64,000 nt of DNA from Acinetobacter baylyi DSM 14961 = CIP 107474 (GCF_000368685.1 NZ_KB849631.1:62001-126000); one strand, 5' to 3'; shown: positions 36,204-46,998, numbered from the stretch's first letter. The notes: generated from the letters alone by a model not told the origin. Translations and numbers: made by a program.

Positions 36204-36730
36204 GGTTTAAATATCCAATAATGCATTTTTGGTGCATGATCAGCTTACTCTCAACCTAATAAGTATAAATGAAAATAATCAAATTACTTATTTTATGAAA
36301 AGTAGTTTCAATCTTCTGCTTTAAGCCATTCGGTGGCAAGACACCGCATGATCAGATCAAGACATGAAATTTAGAAAAATGGTCAGGATAAAGAAACATA
36401 GAGAGAATTGATCATCTGACCCGTAACGAATATCAGGTTCACATTGGAATATTGACCGACCTTGTATGAAAAAAATTTAAATTTTCAGGAAATCTACTAT
36501 TTTGATATTAAAGATACATATGCAGGATTGACCTCTAAAGCCCTAACTGCACCATCAACGTAACCTGAAAATGAATGAATCGAATTTTGTATTTAAAGCA
36601 GAATCATCTTACAAATCAGATCAACATCATATTTAAGCCAGACACTAGAGGCGAAAGATTTTGTAAAAAATAATTCCCATAGAAGGTACAAAGAGTATGG
36701 CTGCATCATGTACTTACTGTTACATTAATT
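36204..36730. other. Long AT-rich leader region before the aromatic aminotransferase
   Basis: About 530 bases with no recognised gene. It includes a small hairpin (CGGTG / CACCG, 36331-36346). No frame with a ribosome site was found. It probably holds the aminotransferase promoter, or residues of a lost gene. Confidence 0.35.
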
Positions 36731-36760
36731 GAGTTTAAGGCTCTTGAGCACCTTAAACTC
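36731..36760 (+). promoter_or_regulatory. Leader stem-loop 1 before the aminotransferase
   Basis: Perfect 10-bp arms GAGTTTAAGG / CCTTAAACTC with a 10-nt loop that can also pair internally (GCTC / GAGC). Followed by a second hairpin and then the gene start 59 nt later. Resembles an attenuator or ligand-sensing leader, but no known riboswitch consensus is recognised. Confidence 0.5.
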
Positions 36761-36776
36761 ACCTACTTCACTACGA

Positions 36777-36799
36777 CACAGTTAGTGGTTCCAACTGTG
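36777..36799 (+). promoter_or_regulatory. Leader stem-loop 2 before the aminotransferase
   Basis: 7-bp arms CACAGTT / AACTGTG around a 9-nt loop, ending about 8 nt before the CAAGGAT ribosome site. Seven T follow the ribosome site. Confidence 0.5.
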
Positions 36800-36818
36800 G
36801 AATGCAAGGATTTTTTTG

Positions 36819-38033
36819 ATGTTTCAACATATCCCACCGTATGCGGGCGATCCAATCTTGTCGCTTATGGAACAATTCAACGCCGATTCACGCGAAGCGA
36901 AAGTTAATTTGAGCATTGGTCTTTATTATAATGAAGACAGTATTGTGCCTCAGCTTGACAGCGTCATTGAAGCACAAAAACGCATTGAACCACGTCAAAA
37001 CAAGGTTAAGCCATACCTGCCAATGGAAGGTTTTAAACCTTACCGTGATGCAATTCAAACCTTGCTCTTTGGTCACAATAGCCCAGCAGTTAAAGCAGGG
37101 CGTGCCGTGACCATTCAGACGCTTGGTGGCTCAGGTGCACTTAAAGTGGGTGCAGATTTTTTAAAAAACTATTTCCCAGATTCAGAAGTCTGGGTAAGCC
37201 AGCCAACCTGGGATAATCATATCGCCATTTTTAATGGTGCAGGATTTAAAACGCATTTTTATCCGTACTTTGATGCAGAAACACGTGGTCTCGATTTTGA
37301 AGGCATGTTAGCGACATTAAAACAGCTTCCAAAGCACAGCATTGTGCTACTACATCCATGCTGTCATAACCCGACTGGTGTTGATCTGGTACCGGCACAA
37401 TGGGATCAGGTCATTGACGTATTAAAAGCAGGCCATCTGATTCCTTTCCTCGACATTGCCTATCAGGGCTTTGGTGATGGCATGGAGCAAGATGCTTATG
37501 CAATTCGTGCACTTGATCAGTCTGGTCTTAATTTTATTGTCAGCAATTCGTTCTCCAAAATCTTTTCACTGTATGGCGAACGTGTAGGCGGGCTCACCTT
37601 TGTTTGTGATGATGCCGAAGCAGCTCAATGCACTTTTGGCCAGTTAAAAGCGACTGTACGTCGAATTTATTCTAGTCCACCGACTACAGGTGCATGGTTG
37701 GTCGATCAGGTCTTGAATGATGCTGAACTCAGTCAACAGTGGCAAAATGAAGTTAAGGAGATGCGTGAACGTATTCTCAAAATGCGTATCATTTTACGTG
37801 ATGAATTGACCAAGGCTTTACCAGATCGTGACTTTAACTATCTGGTCGATCAAAAAGGCATGTTTAGCTATACAGGTTTGACTGCAGATCAGGTCGATAC
37901 CCTGCGTGAAGATTATGCCATCTATCTGGTTCGTAGTGGCCGTATTTGTGTTGCGGGTTTAAACATGAATAATGTCTATATTGTAGCCAAAGCGATGGCT
38001 GAAGTATTAGCCACCGAAGTGACTCCTGCTTAA
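36819..38033 (+). CDS. Aromatic amino acid aminotransferase
   Basis: A 404-residue class I PLP aminotransferase related to AspC/TyrB, transferring amino groups between aromatic or dicarboxylic amino acids and 2-oxoglutarate. PLP Lys247 lies in [16 protein letters not shown], the cofactor-binding region in [14 protein letters not shown] and the substrate-interaction region in [12 protein letters not shown]; the C-terminal Arg in [11 protein letters not shown] binds the carboxylate. ATG 36819 is used; a TTG at 36816 is the only alternative. A CAAGGAT ribosome site lies 9 nt upstream. Substrate preference between Tyr/Phe and Asp is not certain from motif alone. It has a structured leader (stem-loops above). 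Confidence 0.9.
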   Translation: MFQHIPPYAGDPILSLMEQFNADSREAKVNLSIGLYYNEDSIVPQLDSVIEAQKRIEPRQNKVKPYLPMEGFKPYRDAIQTLLFGHNSPAVKAGRAVTIQTLGGSGALKVGADFLKNYFPDSEVWVSQPTWDNHIAIFNGAGFKTHFYPYFDAETRGLDFEGMLATLKQLPKHSIVLLHPCCHNPTGVDLVPAQWDQVIDVLKAGHLIPFLDIAYQGFGDGMEQDAYAIRALDQSGLNFIVSNSFSKIFSLYGERVGGLTFVCDDAEAAQCTFGQLKATVRRIYSSPPTTGAWLVDQVLNDAELSQQWQNEVKEMRERILKMRIILRDELTKALPDRDFNYLVDQKGMFSYTGLTADQVDTLREDYAIYLVRSGRICVAGLNMNNVYIVAKAMAEVLATEVTPA

Positions 38034-38186
38034 GATTATCCTACACAACGCCAGTTGTACTTTAGAAATTTTACAAAGTCATAACTGGCTTCTTTCAATA
38101 TTGTCTTTTTTGTTACAGAGCCTCACTATTTTTTTTGAATATATTAAATTTAAATAAAGTCAATTACTTAATAATTTCAGGTCATA

Positions 38187-38450
38187 ATGATCAAAAAAAA
38201 TGATGAACGATTTATTCAAATACTGGGCTGGGTGGCAACCTTTACCGCGATTGGCATGTACGTTTCCTATATTCCTCAGATCATGAATAATCTCGCAGGA
38301 ACTAAAGGTAATCCGATCCAGCCATTTGTCGCTGCAATTAATTGTCTATTGTGGGTTTTATATGGTTTAAAGCGTAAAGATTATCCTCTCGCTGCTGCAA
38401 ATGCCCCTGGCATCCTATTTGGTGCAGCCGCATTCTTTACCTCCTTATAA
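38187..38450 (+). CDS. SemiSWEET family sugar transporter
   Basis: An 87-residue protein of three predicted helices: ILGWVATFTAIGMYVSYIPQ, PFVAAINCLLWVLYGLKR and LAAANAPGILFGAAAFFTS. The PQ-loop motif YIPQI at about residues 27-31 and N/W in the second helix fit the half-size bacterial SWEETs that dimerise to form a sugar uniporter. Substrate unknown. Preceded by a 150-bp AT-rich gap, weak ribosome site CAGG; the shared terminator at 38462-38492 ends it and the convergent porin-type gene. Confidence 0.85.
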   Translation: MIKKNDERFIQILGWVATFTAIGMYVSYIPQIMNNLAGTKGNPIQPFVAAINCLLWVLYGLKRKDYPLAAANAPGILFGAAAFFTSL

Positions 38451-38461
38451 ATAATCAAAAA

Positions 38462-38492
38462 AATCGGGTCTTACCAATGGCGAGACCCGATT
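38462..38492. terminator. Bidirectional terminator
   Basis: Perfect 10-bp stem AATCGGGTCT / AGACCCGATT with an 11-nt loop between the stop of the SemiSWEET gene and the convergent Wzi-like gene, flanked by A/T runs on both sides. Confidence 0.85.
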
Positions 38493-38513
38493 ATTGTTCT
38501 AAATACGGACGGA

Positions 38514-39971
38514 TTAGAATCTAAAATGTTTGATATCGAGTGGAAATTCAACACCAATTGAAGCGCCAGTATCACGGCCATGTACATCAGAATCACTGAT
38601 CCAACCATTAATCTTAAGAGGAATCTCAGGTTTGATGTAATGCGTCCAGGTCAGGTCGAGTGCCTTGATCTCATCTTTTTCAGGGAACGCCTGATTGATC
38701 TTTAAATTAGACTGATTCACTTTAGCGACCATGGCACGACCACTAAGACGGTTCATGACATCAATACGAATATCACCACCGACCGAATACATTTGGCCAT
38801 CTCCACCTATGGCATGACCTAAAGGAAAACCATGTTGGTAATAACCATCTGTATATTGGTGATGATTATAACTATAACCCAGTACATCGCCATTAGTTCG
38901 GGTATCAGCCCACTCCGCATAAAGCTGATAAGGCATATTCTTCAATGATGAAGAATAGTCTAGTCCTGCTAAATAGAGTTTCCGTGATGGAAGAAATCCT
39001 GATTCATCTTCTCCAACATACTGACCATACAAGCTTACAGGAACATTCAGTAAGGGTTGTAAATTCAATTTTCCGTCAAAACCTGCCAACTGGTTTGAAG
39101 CATTCTGATCGTTTACACAGCCTTTGTCGTTACACTCATTATCTTTGCCAATAAATGCATTCCAGTATGCTTTAAAGCTATCAGGTTGTCCTTTGCCACC
39201 AATTTGGAAAGTCCGCGAAGCACCTAATTCTAGATAAGGTAAAGGCTGTGCTGTTAAGCGCATTCCAATCAGTTTTGCATCAGGAACGGCTTTATAATCG
39301 TCGAGCTGACCAGCAAAGACTTGATACTGCCAAGGTCCAATCCAGGACAACCATTTAGTCTCAAAAGCATTTTGCTCTGCACGTTGTATGGTAACGCCAT
39401 AGACTGGACGACTCGCATCTCCACGAATTAGGCTACCATCATGACCTGGCCCCCACCATGTTGGAATCTGTCCTGCAATAAACCACTGATTCCAAAGTTT
39501 TCCAGCTAAATAAGAGCCTTCAACATTGACTTTATGACCATTGTCAATTTGCTGGTCTTTTTCCCCATTTATGCGTAATTTACCATCCCAGTTTTCACCA
39601 CCAGCATTCATTTCAAGCGATGCCACATATTGTGCTTTTTGCTGGTCACCAAATGCTTGAGGGAGCTTTTTCTGATCGGTTTCTGCAAACAATCCAACCT
39701 TGACAGGTTGCTGATCGGCTTTAAGGGCATTGGTCACTGAGTCTATGACACGTTGCTGAGTATGATTTTGTACCTTGGCATTGGAAAGCGCGCGCTGGAT
39801 TTCGTCACCACTTAAAGGCCATGTCGATGTACTAATCTGGATCACACCCTGCTGGTTGAGCCAATTCAAATCAGTACGTAAATTTTCATTGTTGAGCACA
39901 ATTCCTTGAGCAAAGCTGAATGCACTCAGTCCCATTAACGCAGAAAATAAAAAACTTTTTTTAAACAACAT
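38514..39971 (-). CDS. Wzi-type capsule assembly outer-membrane protein
   Basis: A 485-residue outer-membrane beta-barrel. The signal peptide is MLFKKSFLFSALMGLSAFSFA. Family features of capsule-assembly Wzi proteins are NLRTDLNWLNQQGVIQIS, QIPTWWGPGHDGSLIRGDAS and the C-terminal half with alternating strands ending KHFRF, a C-terminal Phe. Wzi anchors surface polysaccharide to the outer membrane. It stands alone, separate from the polysaccharide locus by the lactate operon, with ribosome site AAGGTC unusually close to the ATG. A capsule link is inferred from homology only. Confidence 0.8.
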   Translation of the reverse strand: MLFKKSFLFSALMGLSAFSFAQGIVLNNENLRTDLNWLNQQGVIQISTSTWPLSGDEIQRALSNAKVQNHTQQRVIDSVTNALKADQQPVKVGLFAETDQKKLPQAFGDQQKAQYVASLEMNAGGENWDGKLRINGEKDQQIDNGHKVNVEGSYLAGKLWNQWFIAGQIPTWWGPGHDGSLIRGDASRPVYGVTIQRAEQNAFETKWLSWIGPWQYQVFAGQLDDYKAVPDAKLIGMRLTAQPLPYLELGASRTFQIGGKGQPDSFKAYWNAFIGKDNECNDKGCVNDQNASNQLAGFDGKLNLQPLLNVPVSLYGQYVGEDESGFLPSRKLYLAGLDYSSSLKNMPYQLYAEWADTRTNGDVLGYSYNHHQYTDGYYQHGFPLGHAIGGDGQMYSVGGDIRIDVMNRLSGRAMVAKVNQSNLKINQAFPEKDEIKALDLTWTHYIKPEIPLKINGWISDSDVHGRDTGASIGVEFPLDIKHFRF

Positions 39972-40098
39972 GACCTTGTCTTTCTCTAGTTTATTATATC
40001 CCGTTCACCTTAGTTTCTTTCTTTTGCTTTTGCAACCTTAAAACCAACTGAAATGTAAGAAGCCCGCGCTATGTATTTTTGTATTATGTTTTGGTCTG

Positions 40099-41808
40099 TT
40101 ATTGTGTCGATTTTCCCCAGTACTTTAGCTTTGAGGTGTGCCCAATACCCACATTAAAACGATTGGTTGGATCAAGCCTTTGATAAAAATTTGCTAGCGC
40201 AGGTTTGGCAATATATAAATGTCCAACATTATGTTCTGCGGGATACTCTGCACGTCGTGCATCCAGTAATTTCCACATCTCATGTTCCATCTCAAGCGGA
40301 TTAACGCCTTTTTGAATAATATAGTCCTGATGAAACACATGACAGAAAAAATGACCATAATACAGCTTATGTAAAATCTTTTTTTCCATTTCCTCTGGCA
40401 GTTGCTCAACCCACTGCCGATCATTACGGCGCAAGGCAATATCCAGTGCCACAATATCCTCTACTTCATTACGATGTGTATCCCGATAACGAATGGCTGC
40501 ACCTGCTATCGCAAAACGATGTAAAAAGGCTTTACGACCTTCATCTTGATCACATAAAAAATAAGCACCCGTAGAATGGAGCGCAAAATATTCTGTTAAA
40601 AACTGTTCGGTCAGTGCTTTACTGTTTTTCTCAATTCTTAAAATCAGATGATGCTGGTATAGATCGCGAAACTCGGTCATGCGTTTTGGTAGATGGCTAG
40701 GTAAGCAAAAAGTCAGAGCTTGTAATAAATGATCCGTAAGCCCTTTTATCTTCAATTTTTCCAGAACACCATCGATTTTGTCTTTCATGGCAAAGGCTTT
40801 GGGTACGTTGGCAGTCCCAAATTTTTCAATAAATAAAAAGGTATCTTTACCGTATTTTTCCCCAATCTGATAGGCATCACGATGAATATATTCACCCGCA
40901 ATCGGTAAGCTCGGCAAGGAGGTCAGCAGATAGCGACGGATTGCCGTGAGATCATCTGCATCATTACTGCCAACATAAAACACATCACTTTCAACTTTTT
41001 CATAGGTATCTAAGCGTACCGCAAATACACAGACTTTACCCGCTGAACCCGAAGCCTCAAACAAACGGGAAGGATCTGCATTAAAACGTGCTGGACTATC
41101 TGCATCAACTTGTGTCACGTCATCGGCATAACGACGATCAGAGGCCTGACGCGTATCATCCAGAATATCACTGGCCTGATACTGCTGTGATTCCAGTCGC
41201 GTCAAAATTTCTTCGGGTGTCTGTCCAAGATCAATGCCAAGGTGATTCACCAGATGCAACTGTCCTTGTTGGTCTACCTGTGCGTACAAAGCCAGCTCGG
41301 TATAGGCAGGACCACGGCGTACCAGTGCTCCACCCGAATTATTACATACTCCCCCCAACACTGATGCGCCAATACAGGAAGAGCCAATCACTGAATGTGG
41401 TTCTCGATTATAGCTTTTTAACAGTTGCTCAAGATGATCCAGCGTCGCACCCGGTAAACACACCACTTGTTTACCCTCATGGATGACCTGAATTCCTTTT
41501 AAGCGGCGCGTGCTCATCACCAGTACAGGTCGATCATAATCCTGGCCATAGGGAGTAGAACCTCCCGTTAGCCCTGTATTTGCTGCCTGCATAATCACAA
41601 TACAATCAGCTGCGATTGCCGCCTGTAAAACATGCCATTGCTCAAGGAGCGTAGCAGGACACACCACCGCCAGCACATGCCCCTCACCAAAGCGTCGACC
41701 CTGACGGTATTGGCGGGTTTGCTGATCATCCGTCAAGACATAGGATGGGCCAACAATCTTTTTAAGCTGGTTTAATAGCTGAGAGGCTGTAACGGACTGT
41801 TGTGTCAT
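40099..41808 (-). CDS. dld: Quinone-dependent D-lactate dehydrogenase
   Basis: A 569-residue FAD enzyme of the Dld type that oxidises D-lactate to pyruvate at the membrane and passes electrons to quinone. The FAD-binding domain includes NTGLTGGSTPYGQDYDRPV, GASVLGGVCNNSGGALVRRG and the membrane-binding insert, with the C-terminal cap domain (NVGHLYIAKPALANFYQRL). ATG 41808 is used because AAGGTGG is upstream; the frame opens to 41817 with GTG. It is the last gene of lldP-lldR-lldD-dld, 12 bp after lldD. Confidence 0.93.
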   Translation of the reverse strand: MTQQSVTASQLLNQLKKIVGPSYVLTDDQQTRQYRQGRRFGEGHVLAVVCPATLLEQWHVLQAAIAADCIVIMQAANTGLTGGSTPYGQDYDRPVLVMSTRRLKGIQVIHEGKQVVCLPGATLDHLEQLLKSYNREPHSVIGSSCIGASVLGGVCNNSGGALVRRGPAYTELALYAQVDQQGQLHLVNHLGIDLGQTPEEILTRLESQQYQASDILDDTRQASDRRYADDVTQVDADSPARFNADPSRLFEASGSAGKVCVFAVRLDTYEKVESDVFYVGSNDADDLTAIRRYLLTSLPSLPIAGEYIHRDAYQIGEKYGKDTFLFIEKFGTANVPKAFAMKDKIDGVLEKLKIKGLTDHLLQALTFCLPSHLPKRMTEFRDLYQHHLILRIEKNSKALTEQFLTEYFALHSTGAYFLCDQDEGRKAFLHRFAIAGAAIRYRDTHRNEVEDIVALDIALRRNDRQWVEQLPEEMEKKILHKLYYGHFFCHVFHQDYIIQKGVNPLEMEHEMWKLLDARRAEYPAEHNVGHLYIAKPALANFYQRLDPTNRFNVGIGHTSKLKYWGKSTQ

Positions 41809-41820
41809 CAAATCCACCTT

Positions 41821-42975
41821 TTAGGATTGTATGAGTTTATTCATTTCGACCAGACAACTTTCATTGATATCGGCAATGGTTTTTGCACCCGTCAAGGTCA
41901 TGGCAACGCGCATTTCTTTATCAATCAGATCAAGCAAGTTGGATACACCTTGCCCGCCCTGTGCAGCCAATGCATAGATAAAGGCACGACCTAACATTAC
42001 GCTGTCTGCACCCAAGGCGAGCATACGCACGACATCCAGACCATTACGAATGCCCGAATCGGCCAGAATGGTCAGGTCACCTTTCACTGCTTCTGCAATC
42101 GCTGGCATCGCTCGCGCTGAAGACATCACACCATCAAGCTGACGCCCCCCATGATTAGACACCACAATTCCATCTGCCCCAAAACGCACAGCATCTTTGG
42201 CATCTTCAGGATCTAGAATGCCTTTAATCACCATTGGGCCATCCCAAAACTCACGAATCCACTCCAAATCTTTCCATGAAATGGATGGGTCAAAATTGGA
42301 GCCCAACCAGCTAATATAATCTTCAAGTCCTGTGGTTTTACCCAAATATTTTGAAATATTCCCCAAATCGTGAGGACGACCCAACAATCCGACATCCCAA
42401 GCCCATTGCGGGTGCATCATAGACTGTAAATAACGACGCATCGCCGCATTTGGCCCACTCATTCCCGAATGTGCATCACGATAGCGCGCGCCAGGAACAG
42501 GCATATCTACGGTAAACACCAGTGTTGAGCAACCCGCAGCTTTGGCACGTTCCAGCGCATTTTTCATAAAGCCACGATCACGCAATACGTAAAGCTGAAA
42601 CCACATTGGACGCTTGATCGCAGGTGTCACTTCTTCAATTGGGCATACCGAAACTGTCGACATGGTAAAGGGAATACCCTTTTTATCGGCGGCGACAGCG
42701 GCCTGCACTTCGCCACGACGCGCATACATCCCAGTTAAGCCTACAGGTGATAAAGCAACGGGCATCGAAAGTGTTTCGTTAAACAGTTTTGTTTCCAAAC
42801 TCAAGCTAGACATGTCATTGAGTACACGCTGGCGTAACGCAATTTGCGATAAATCTTCAACATTTCGCTTAAGCGTATATTCTGCATACGCCCCACCATC
42901 GATATAGTGAAACAGAAATGGTGGCAAGCGGCGCTTTGCTGCTTCGCGATAATCATTTGAAGAAGAAATAATCAT
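41821..42975 (-). CDS. lldD: L-lactate dehydrogenase, FMN-dependent
   Basis: A 384-residue FMN alpha-hydroxyacid oxidoreductase that oxidises L-lactate to pyruvate at the inner membrane. The active-site His and Arg lie in [20 protein letters not shown]; the FMN-binding strand is [17 protein letters not shown] and the N-terminal [20 protein letters not shown] is the family start. Its ATG overlaps the lldR stop by 4 bp (ATGA). Together with dld, the operon handles both lactate isomers. Confidence 0.95.
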   Translation of the reverse strand: MIISSSNDYREAAKRRLPPFLFHYIDGGAYAEYTLKRNVEDLSQIALRQRVLNDMSSLSLETKLFNETLSMPVALSPVGLTGMYARRGEVQAAVAADKKGIPFTMSTVSVCPIEEVTPAIKRPMWFQLYVLRDRGFMKNALERAKAAGCSTLVFTVDMPVPGARYRDAHSGMSGPNAAMRRYLQSMMHPQWAWDVGLLGRPHDLGNISKYLGKTTGLEDYISWLGSNFDPSISWKDLEWIREFWDGPMVIKGILDPEDAKDAVRFGADGIVVSNHGGRQLDGVMSSARAMPAIAEAVKGDLTILADSGIRNGLDVVRMLALGADSVMLGRAFIYALAAQGGQGVSNLLDLIDKEMRVAMTLTGAKTIADINESCLVEMNKLIQS

Positions 42976-43724
42976 GTTTGATCAATCCTATGTAAACGTG
43001 TGGCGCGTTTCTGGCGAGCTTCATCTTCATCCAGAGAACGCACATGATCGATAACAAATTCAATATGCCCACATACAGCATCACGTGCGGCCTGTGCATC
43101 CTGACGGTCAATCGCATCCATCACCTGAAAATGCTGCTCACTCAGCTGATCTGCACTCACAGGATGGTTATAAACTTTTTTCCGTCCTAAAACGACGTTG
43201 TATTGCAATAAGTCAAATAGGCTTCGCATCATCTGGATCAACACAAGATTGTGTGATGCTTCGGCAATCGCCAAATGGAAATTGGCGTCTGCCACAGCCG
43301 CTGCCGCCGAGTCGCCTTGTAGTTGATGATAGGCAATTTCATCAAAACACTGATGAATCTTGGCACGATCGGCCTCAGTCGAACGCAGTGCCGCGTACCA
43401 GGCTGTACCGCCCTCCAGCACAATGCGTGCCTCCTGCACATCAAAGCGGTATTCTGGATCTTCTTCAATCAGATTGCTGATCGGCTCTACAATCAGTTGC
43501 TGTGACCATGTTTCAGGGAGCTGCTGAATGTAGGTTCCGTCTCCACGACGGCTTGCCAGAATCCCCAGACTATTGAGTTGCTGAATTGCTTCACGCAGAG
43601 AGGGCCGGGAAATTCCCAAGCTGGTGGCAAGTTGACGCTCGGCAGGCAAGCGATCACCTTGTTTTAAGTGACGTTGCTCAATTAAGCCCTGTAACTTTTG
43701 CACCACTTGATCCGACACTCTCAT
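42972..43724 (-). CDS. lldR: GntR-family lactate regulator (FadR/FCD subgroup)
   Basis: A 250-residue regulator of the LldR type. The winged HTH is [20 protein letters not shown] (residues about 28-47), followed by [21 protein letters not shown] and an FCD effector domain from about residue 95, which includes [18 protein letters not shown]. LldR represses or activates lldPRD depending on L-lactate. ATG 43724 is used because AAGGAAT is 8 nt upstream. Two LldR-type palindromes lie before lldP (45479 and 45586). Confidence 0.9.
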   Translation of the reverse strand: MRVSDQVVQKLQGLIEQRHLKQGDRLPAERQLATSLGISRPSLREAIQQLNSLGILASRRGDGTYIQQLPETWSQQLIVEPISNLIEEDPEYRFDVQEARIVLEGGTAWYAALRSTEADRAKIHQCFDEIAYHQLQGDSAAAAVADANFHLAIAEASHNLVLIQMMRSLFDLLQYNVVLGRKKVYNHPVSADQLSEQHFQVMDAIDRQDAQAARDAVCGHIEFVIDHVRSLDEDEARQKRATRLHRIDQT

Positions 43725-43747
43725 ACCTATTCCTTTATCTATCCAGT

Positions 43748-45403
43748 TTAAGGGATCATCCAAGGTACAATATACGCCTGAACCGTCACAATGATGCCCA
43801 CAAAGATTGTGAATATGATGCTATGTTTTACAGTAAAACGGAATAAATCAGATTCTTTACCCACAAGTCCGACGGCCGCACAAGCAATCGCAATAGATTG
43901 TGGAGAAATCATTTTACCTGTCACGCCACCACTGGTATTGGCCGCAACCAATAAGACTTCTGGAATACCAATCTGCTGTGCCGTGGTCGCCTGTAGTGCC
44001 GAAAACAATGCATTGGATGACGTATCTGAGCCTGTCAGGAATACACCCAGCCAACCCAAAAATGGTGAGAAGAACGTAAATGCGTGCCCAGTGTGTGATA
44101 ATGCCAATGCCAGTGTTGCAGAAAGGCCTGAATAATTGGCAATAAAAGCAAAAGCCAGTACCATTCCAATTGAGTAAATTGGTATTTTTAACTCATTCAC
44201 TGTTTCGCCAAATGTCACCACAGCTTGCTTGGCACTCATTTTTAGAAAAATGATGGTGATCACGGCTGCAATAAAGATGGCTGTACCTGTTGCAGAGAAC
44301 CAGTCAAATTTGTAAATCGCATCATAAGGTGTACTTTGAGACACAATCGGTGGCATTTTTTCAACTAAACGGTGTAAACCAGGTACTTCGATTTTAAAAA
44401 TCCAGTGTTCTAAAGCACCACCTTTTGCAAAAAGTGCTTTAAATGGTTTTACACTCCAGATCGTCACCATTACTGTCAAAATGGCAAAAGGCGACCATGC
44501 TTTGGCAATTTGACCAATCGAATATTGCTGTACGGGTGCCGTTGTCTGATCAAGCTTTTCTGCTTGTTCGAAACGGAAAATATGTTTTGGCTGCCAGAAA
44601 TGAAACAGCACGGTCAAACTAATCAATGATGCAATTGCAGCAGTGATATCTGGAAGCTCAGGCCCAAGAAAGTTTGAAGTGGCATACTGCGCAATCGCAA
44701 AAGCACCACCACCCACCAGTACAGCAGGCCAAGTTTCCTTGACACCACGCCAGCCGTCCATAATCGCCATGATCCAGAACAGCACAATGATCACCAGAAA
44801 AGGTAACTGACGACCCACCATCTGGCTGATTTCCATGGTATCGACACCCGAAACCTGACCAGCCACAATAATTGGAATCCCCATCGCACCAAAGGCAACA
44901 GGTGCTGTATTGACAATCAAGCATAATCCAGCAGCATATAAAGGTTTAAAACCTAATCCCATTAACAATGCTGCGGTAATCGCCACAGGTGCACCAAAGC
45001 CTGCCGCCCCTTCAAGGAAAGTTCCGAAGGCAAATCCAACCAATAACATTTGTAAACGCTGGTCTTCTGTAATTGACAAAATACTGGAACGGATAATGTC
45101 AAATTGCCCCGTTTTCACTGAGACCTTATACAGAAAAACTGCACCTAGAATAATCCATGAAATTGGCCATAGGCCATAAAAGAAACCATAGATTAGGGAG
45201 CCAAATGCCATCGCAGCAGGCATTTGATAAAAGAATAATGCAATCACAAGTGCAATCGCGACGGTAATTGTACCCGCCACACTGCCTTTTAAGCGAAAAA
45301 CAGCCAGGGCCAGAAAGAAGAAAATAATGGGAATCAGGGCGACCAAACTGGACAGCCAAATATTACCAAGTGGATTATAGGTTTGTTGCCATACTTGAAG
45401 CAT
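43748..45403 (-). CDS. lldP: L-lactate permease
   Basis: A 551-residue lactate:proton symporter of the LctP family, the same length as E. coli LldP. About 12-14 helices; conserved segments are [40 protein letters not shown] and [20 protein letters not shown]. It is the first gene of the operon; ATG 45403 is preferred because AGGAG is 8 nt upstream. The lldR gene starts 24 bp beyond its stop. Confidence 0.95.
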   Translation of the reverse strand: MLQVWQQTYNPLGNIWLSSLVALIPIIFFFLALAVFRLKGSVAGTITVAIALVIALFFYQMPAAMAFGSLIYGFFYGLWPISWIILGAVFLYKVSVKTGQFDIIRSSILSITEDQRLQMLLVGFAFGTFLEGAAGFGAPVAITAALLMGLGFKPLYAAGLCLIVNTAPVAFGAMGIPIIVAGQVSGVDTMEISQMVGRQLPFLVIIVLFWIMAIMDGWRGVKETWPAVLVGGGAFAIAQYATSNFLGPELPDITAAIASLISLTVLFHFWQPKHIFRFEQAEKLDQTTAPVQQYSIGQIAKAWSPFAILTVMVTIWSVKPFKALFAKGGALEHWIFKIEVPGLHRLVEKMPPIVSQSTPYDAIYKFDWFSATGTAIFIAAVITIIFLKMSAKQAVVTFGETVNELKIPIYSIGMVLAFAFIANYSGLSATLALALSHTGHAFTFFSPFLGWLGVFLTGSDTSSNALFSALQATTAQQIGIPEVLLVAANTSGGVTGKMISPQSIAIACAAVGLVGKESDLFRFTVKHSIIFTIFVGIIVTVQAYIVPWMIP

Positions 45404-45478
45404 TTTCATCTCCTTGAAATGCCGATGGTATCGATGTTCTACCTTGAACGGATCATAGGTATTCTGGTTATCGCGTTA

Positions 45479-45497
45479 AAATTGGTATTACCAATTT
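45479..45497. promoter_or_regulatory. LldR-type operator 1
   Basis: Perfect palindrome AAATTGGTATTACCAATTT with one central base, about 75 bp before lldP. It contains TGGTnnnACCA, matching the FadR-subfamily consensus TNGTNNNACNA. Confidence 0.75.
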
Positions 45498-45956
45498 CGA
45501 TAAAGACGCAAAAATAACCAATTAATTTAAATTTACTGCATATTAATCTCTAAAAAAGCAAAGTTCAAGCCTCTGAAAACATTATATTGGTCATACCAAT
45601 TATAAAATATTGAAAAATAGACCGACTGCTACATAAGGTAAAAATTATCTGAGACTAAAGTTGAATGCCTGCGCAGTGATATAGAAGATTATGTCGCTCA
45701 ATTTAAAAATGAAAAGATTTACACGGTGCACAAGAAATTATAAGTGTGATGACCATCAATGATGGCCTCATGCTAAAGCGCTGTACATTCCAGACCATAA
45801 ATCTCCATACTGCTATCAGCGTCACCTATAGTTTTGAACGAATATGCCTATCAGTTTCTGTTTATAAAGTTCAATGATATAATTTGAAATTAAATATTTA
45901 CATCACGAGCAGTCGGTCTCTTCTATTTGCTTCACGGTGGTTAAGGAAAAAAGAGA
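45498..45956. other. lldP-lysR divergent intergenic region
   Basis: About 460 bp holding the promoters and the second LldR-type operator (45586-45600). Between about 45640 and 45900 there are short open frames on the plus strand with coding-like composition (for example 33 codons ending at about 45742 and a 42-codon frame from about 45750), which resemble nothing known. They could be relics of a decayed gene. Confidence 0.35.
45586..45600. promoter_or_regulatory. LldR-type operator 2
   Basis: ATTGGT / ACCAAT around CAT (TGGTcatACCA). Centre-to-centre distance to operator 1 is 105 bp, ten helical turns, which suggests DNA looping between the two. Confidence 0.7.
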
Positions 45957-46856
45957 ATGTTTGATCTCGATAGCCGATTACTCAATATTTTTTATCATGT
46001 ATATAAATCAAAAAGTGTCTCTGCAGCCGCAGATGCGATTGGTGTTAGCCAGCCAACCATCAGCAATGGTCTGATTAAAATTCGCCAGCATTTTGGTGAT
46101 CCGCTGTTTTTGCGTGTGGGCAATGAAATGATTCCCACCGAATTGTCCAAGCAAATTTTTCCGCTGATTAGTGAAGTAATCAACAAAGTTGAAAGCATCA
46201 ATAATTTCAGTGTCAATTTTGATCCTTCCAAATCAGATTTGTTGTATACCTTGGCGATGACGGATGTTTCACATCTGGTACTTTTGCCGCAAATTACCCA
46301 GTTTCTCAATAAAAATGCGCCTTTTATCCGTCTCAATGTACGCCCGATTAGCTCTGAAACCAGTTATCAGATGGCAAATGGTGAAATTGATCTGGCCATT
46401 GGTTTTTTACCACAGCTTGAAGATGGTTTTTATCAGCAGAAACTGTTCTCACAGCGCTACGTGGTAATTTCACGGAAAAATCATCCACGTCTTAAAGAGG
46501 AACGAATTAGCGTCGATGATTATATCCGAGAAATGCATATCGATATTGATGCTGGTGCAGGTCATTATCACATCGAAAACGAATTACAAAACAAGGGACT
46601 AAAACGTAATGTCCTGATTCGTCTACCGAGTTATCTCGGTGTCGGTCTAGTGGTTCAGGAGACAGATGCCATTGCAACTGTGCCTTATTATCTGAGTCAG
46701 GTACTATTGGCACGGGGTAACTTACAAATTTTTGATGCGCCGCTAGATTTTCCAACCTATAGCATCAAACAGCACTGGCACATGTGCTGCCATCACAAGA
46801 CCAGCCACCAGTGGTTTCGTCAAGCCTGTCACGAAATTTTCAAAACTATTGTTTAA
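45957..46856 (+). CDS. LysR family transcriptional regulator
   Basis: A 299-residue LysR-type regulator. The N-terminal winged HTH is SVSAAADAIGVSQPTISNGL (residues about 20-39), followed by IKIRQHFGDPLFLRVGNEM; the substrate-binding domain runs from about 90 to 295. It is divergent from lldP, with the LldR operators in between, but its target and ligand are not readable. Its sequence resembles NodD/NahR-like LysR groups more than those tied to lactate. Confidence 0.88.
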   Translation: MFDLDSRLLNIFYHVYKSKSVSAAADAIGVSQPTISNGLIKIRQHFGDPLFLRVGNEMIPTELSKQIFPLISEVINKVESINNFSVNFDPSKSDLLYTLAMTDVSHLVLLPQITQFLNKNAPFIRLNVRPISSETSYQMANGEIDLAIGFLPQLEDGFYQQKLFSQRYVVISRKNHPRLKEERISVDDYIREMHIDIDAGAGHYHIENELQNKGLKRNVLIRLPSYLGVGLVVQETDAIATVPYYLSQVLLARGNLQIFDAPLDFPTYSIKQHWHMCCHHKTSHQWFRQACHEIFKTIV

Positions 46857-46998
46857 TTAAGCACTTATTTAATTTCTTCATTTATATTTAGATGCAATTT
46901 TAAAATAAAAACTCTGATTTTCGGCATAAAACGATCATATTTTTTTCGTATTGCTTGAGTATAATGAGTCTACATAATTTTTTAATATCATATCTAAG

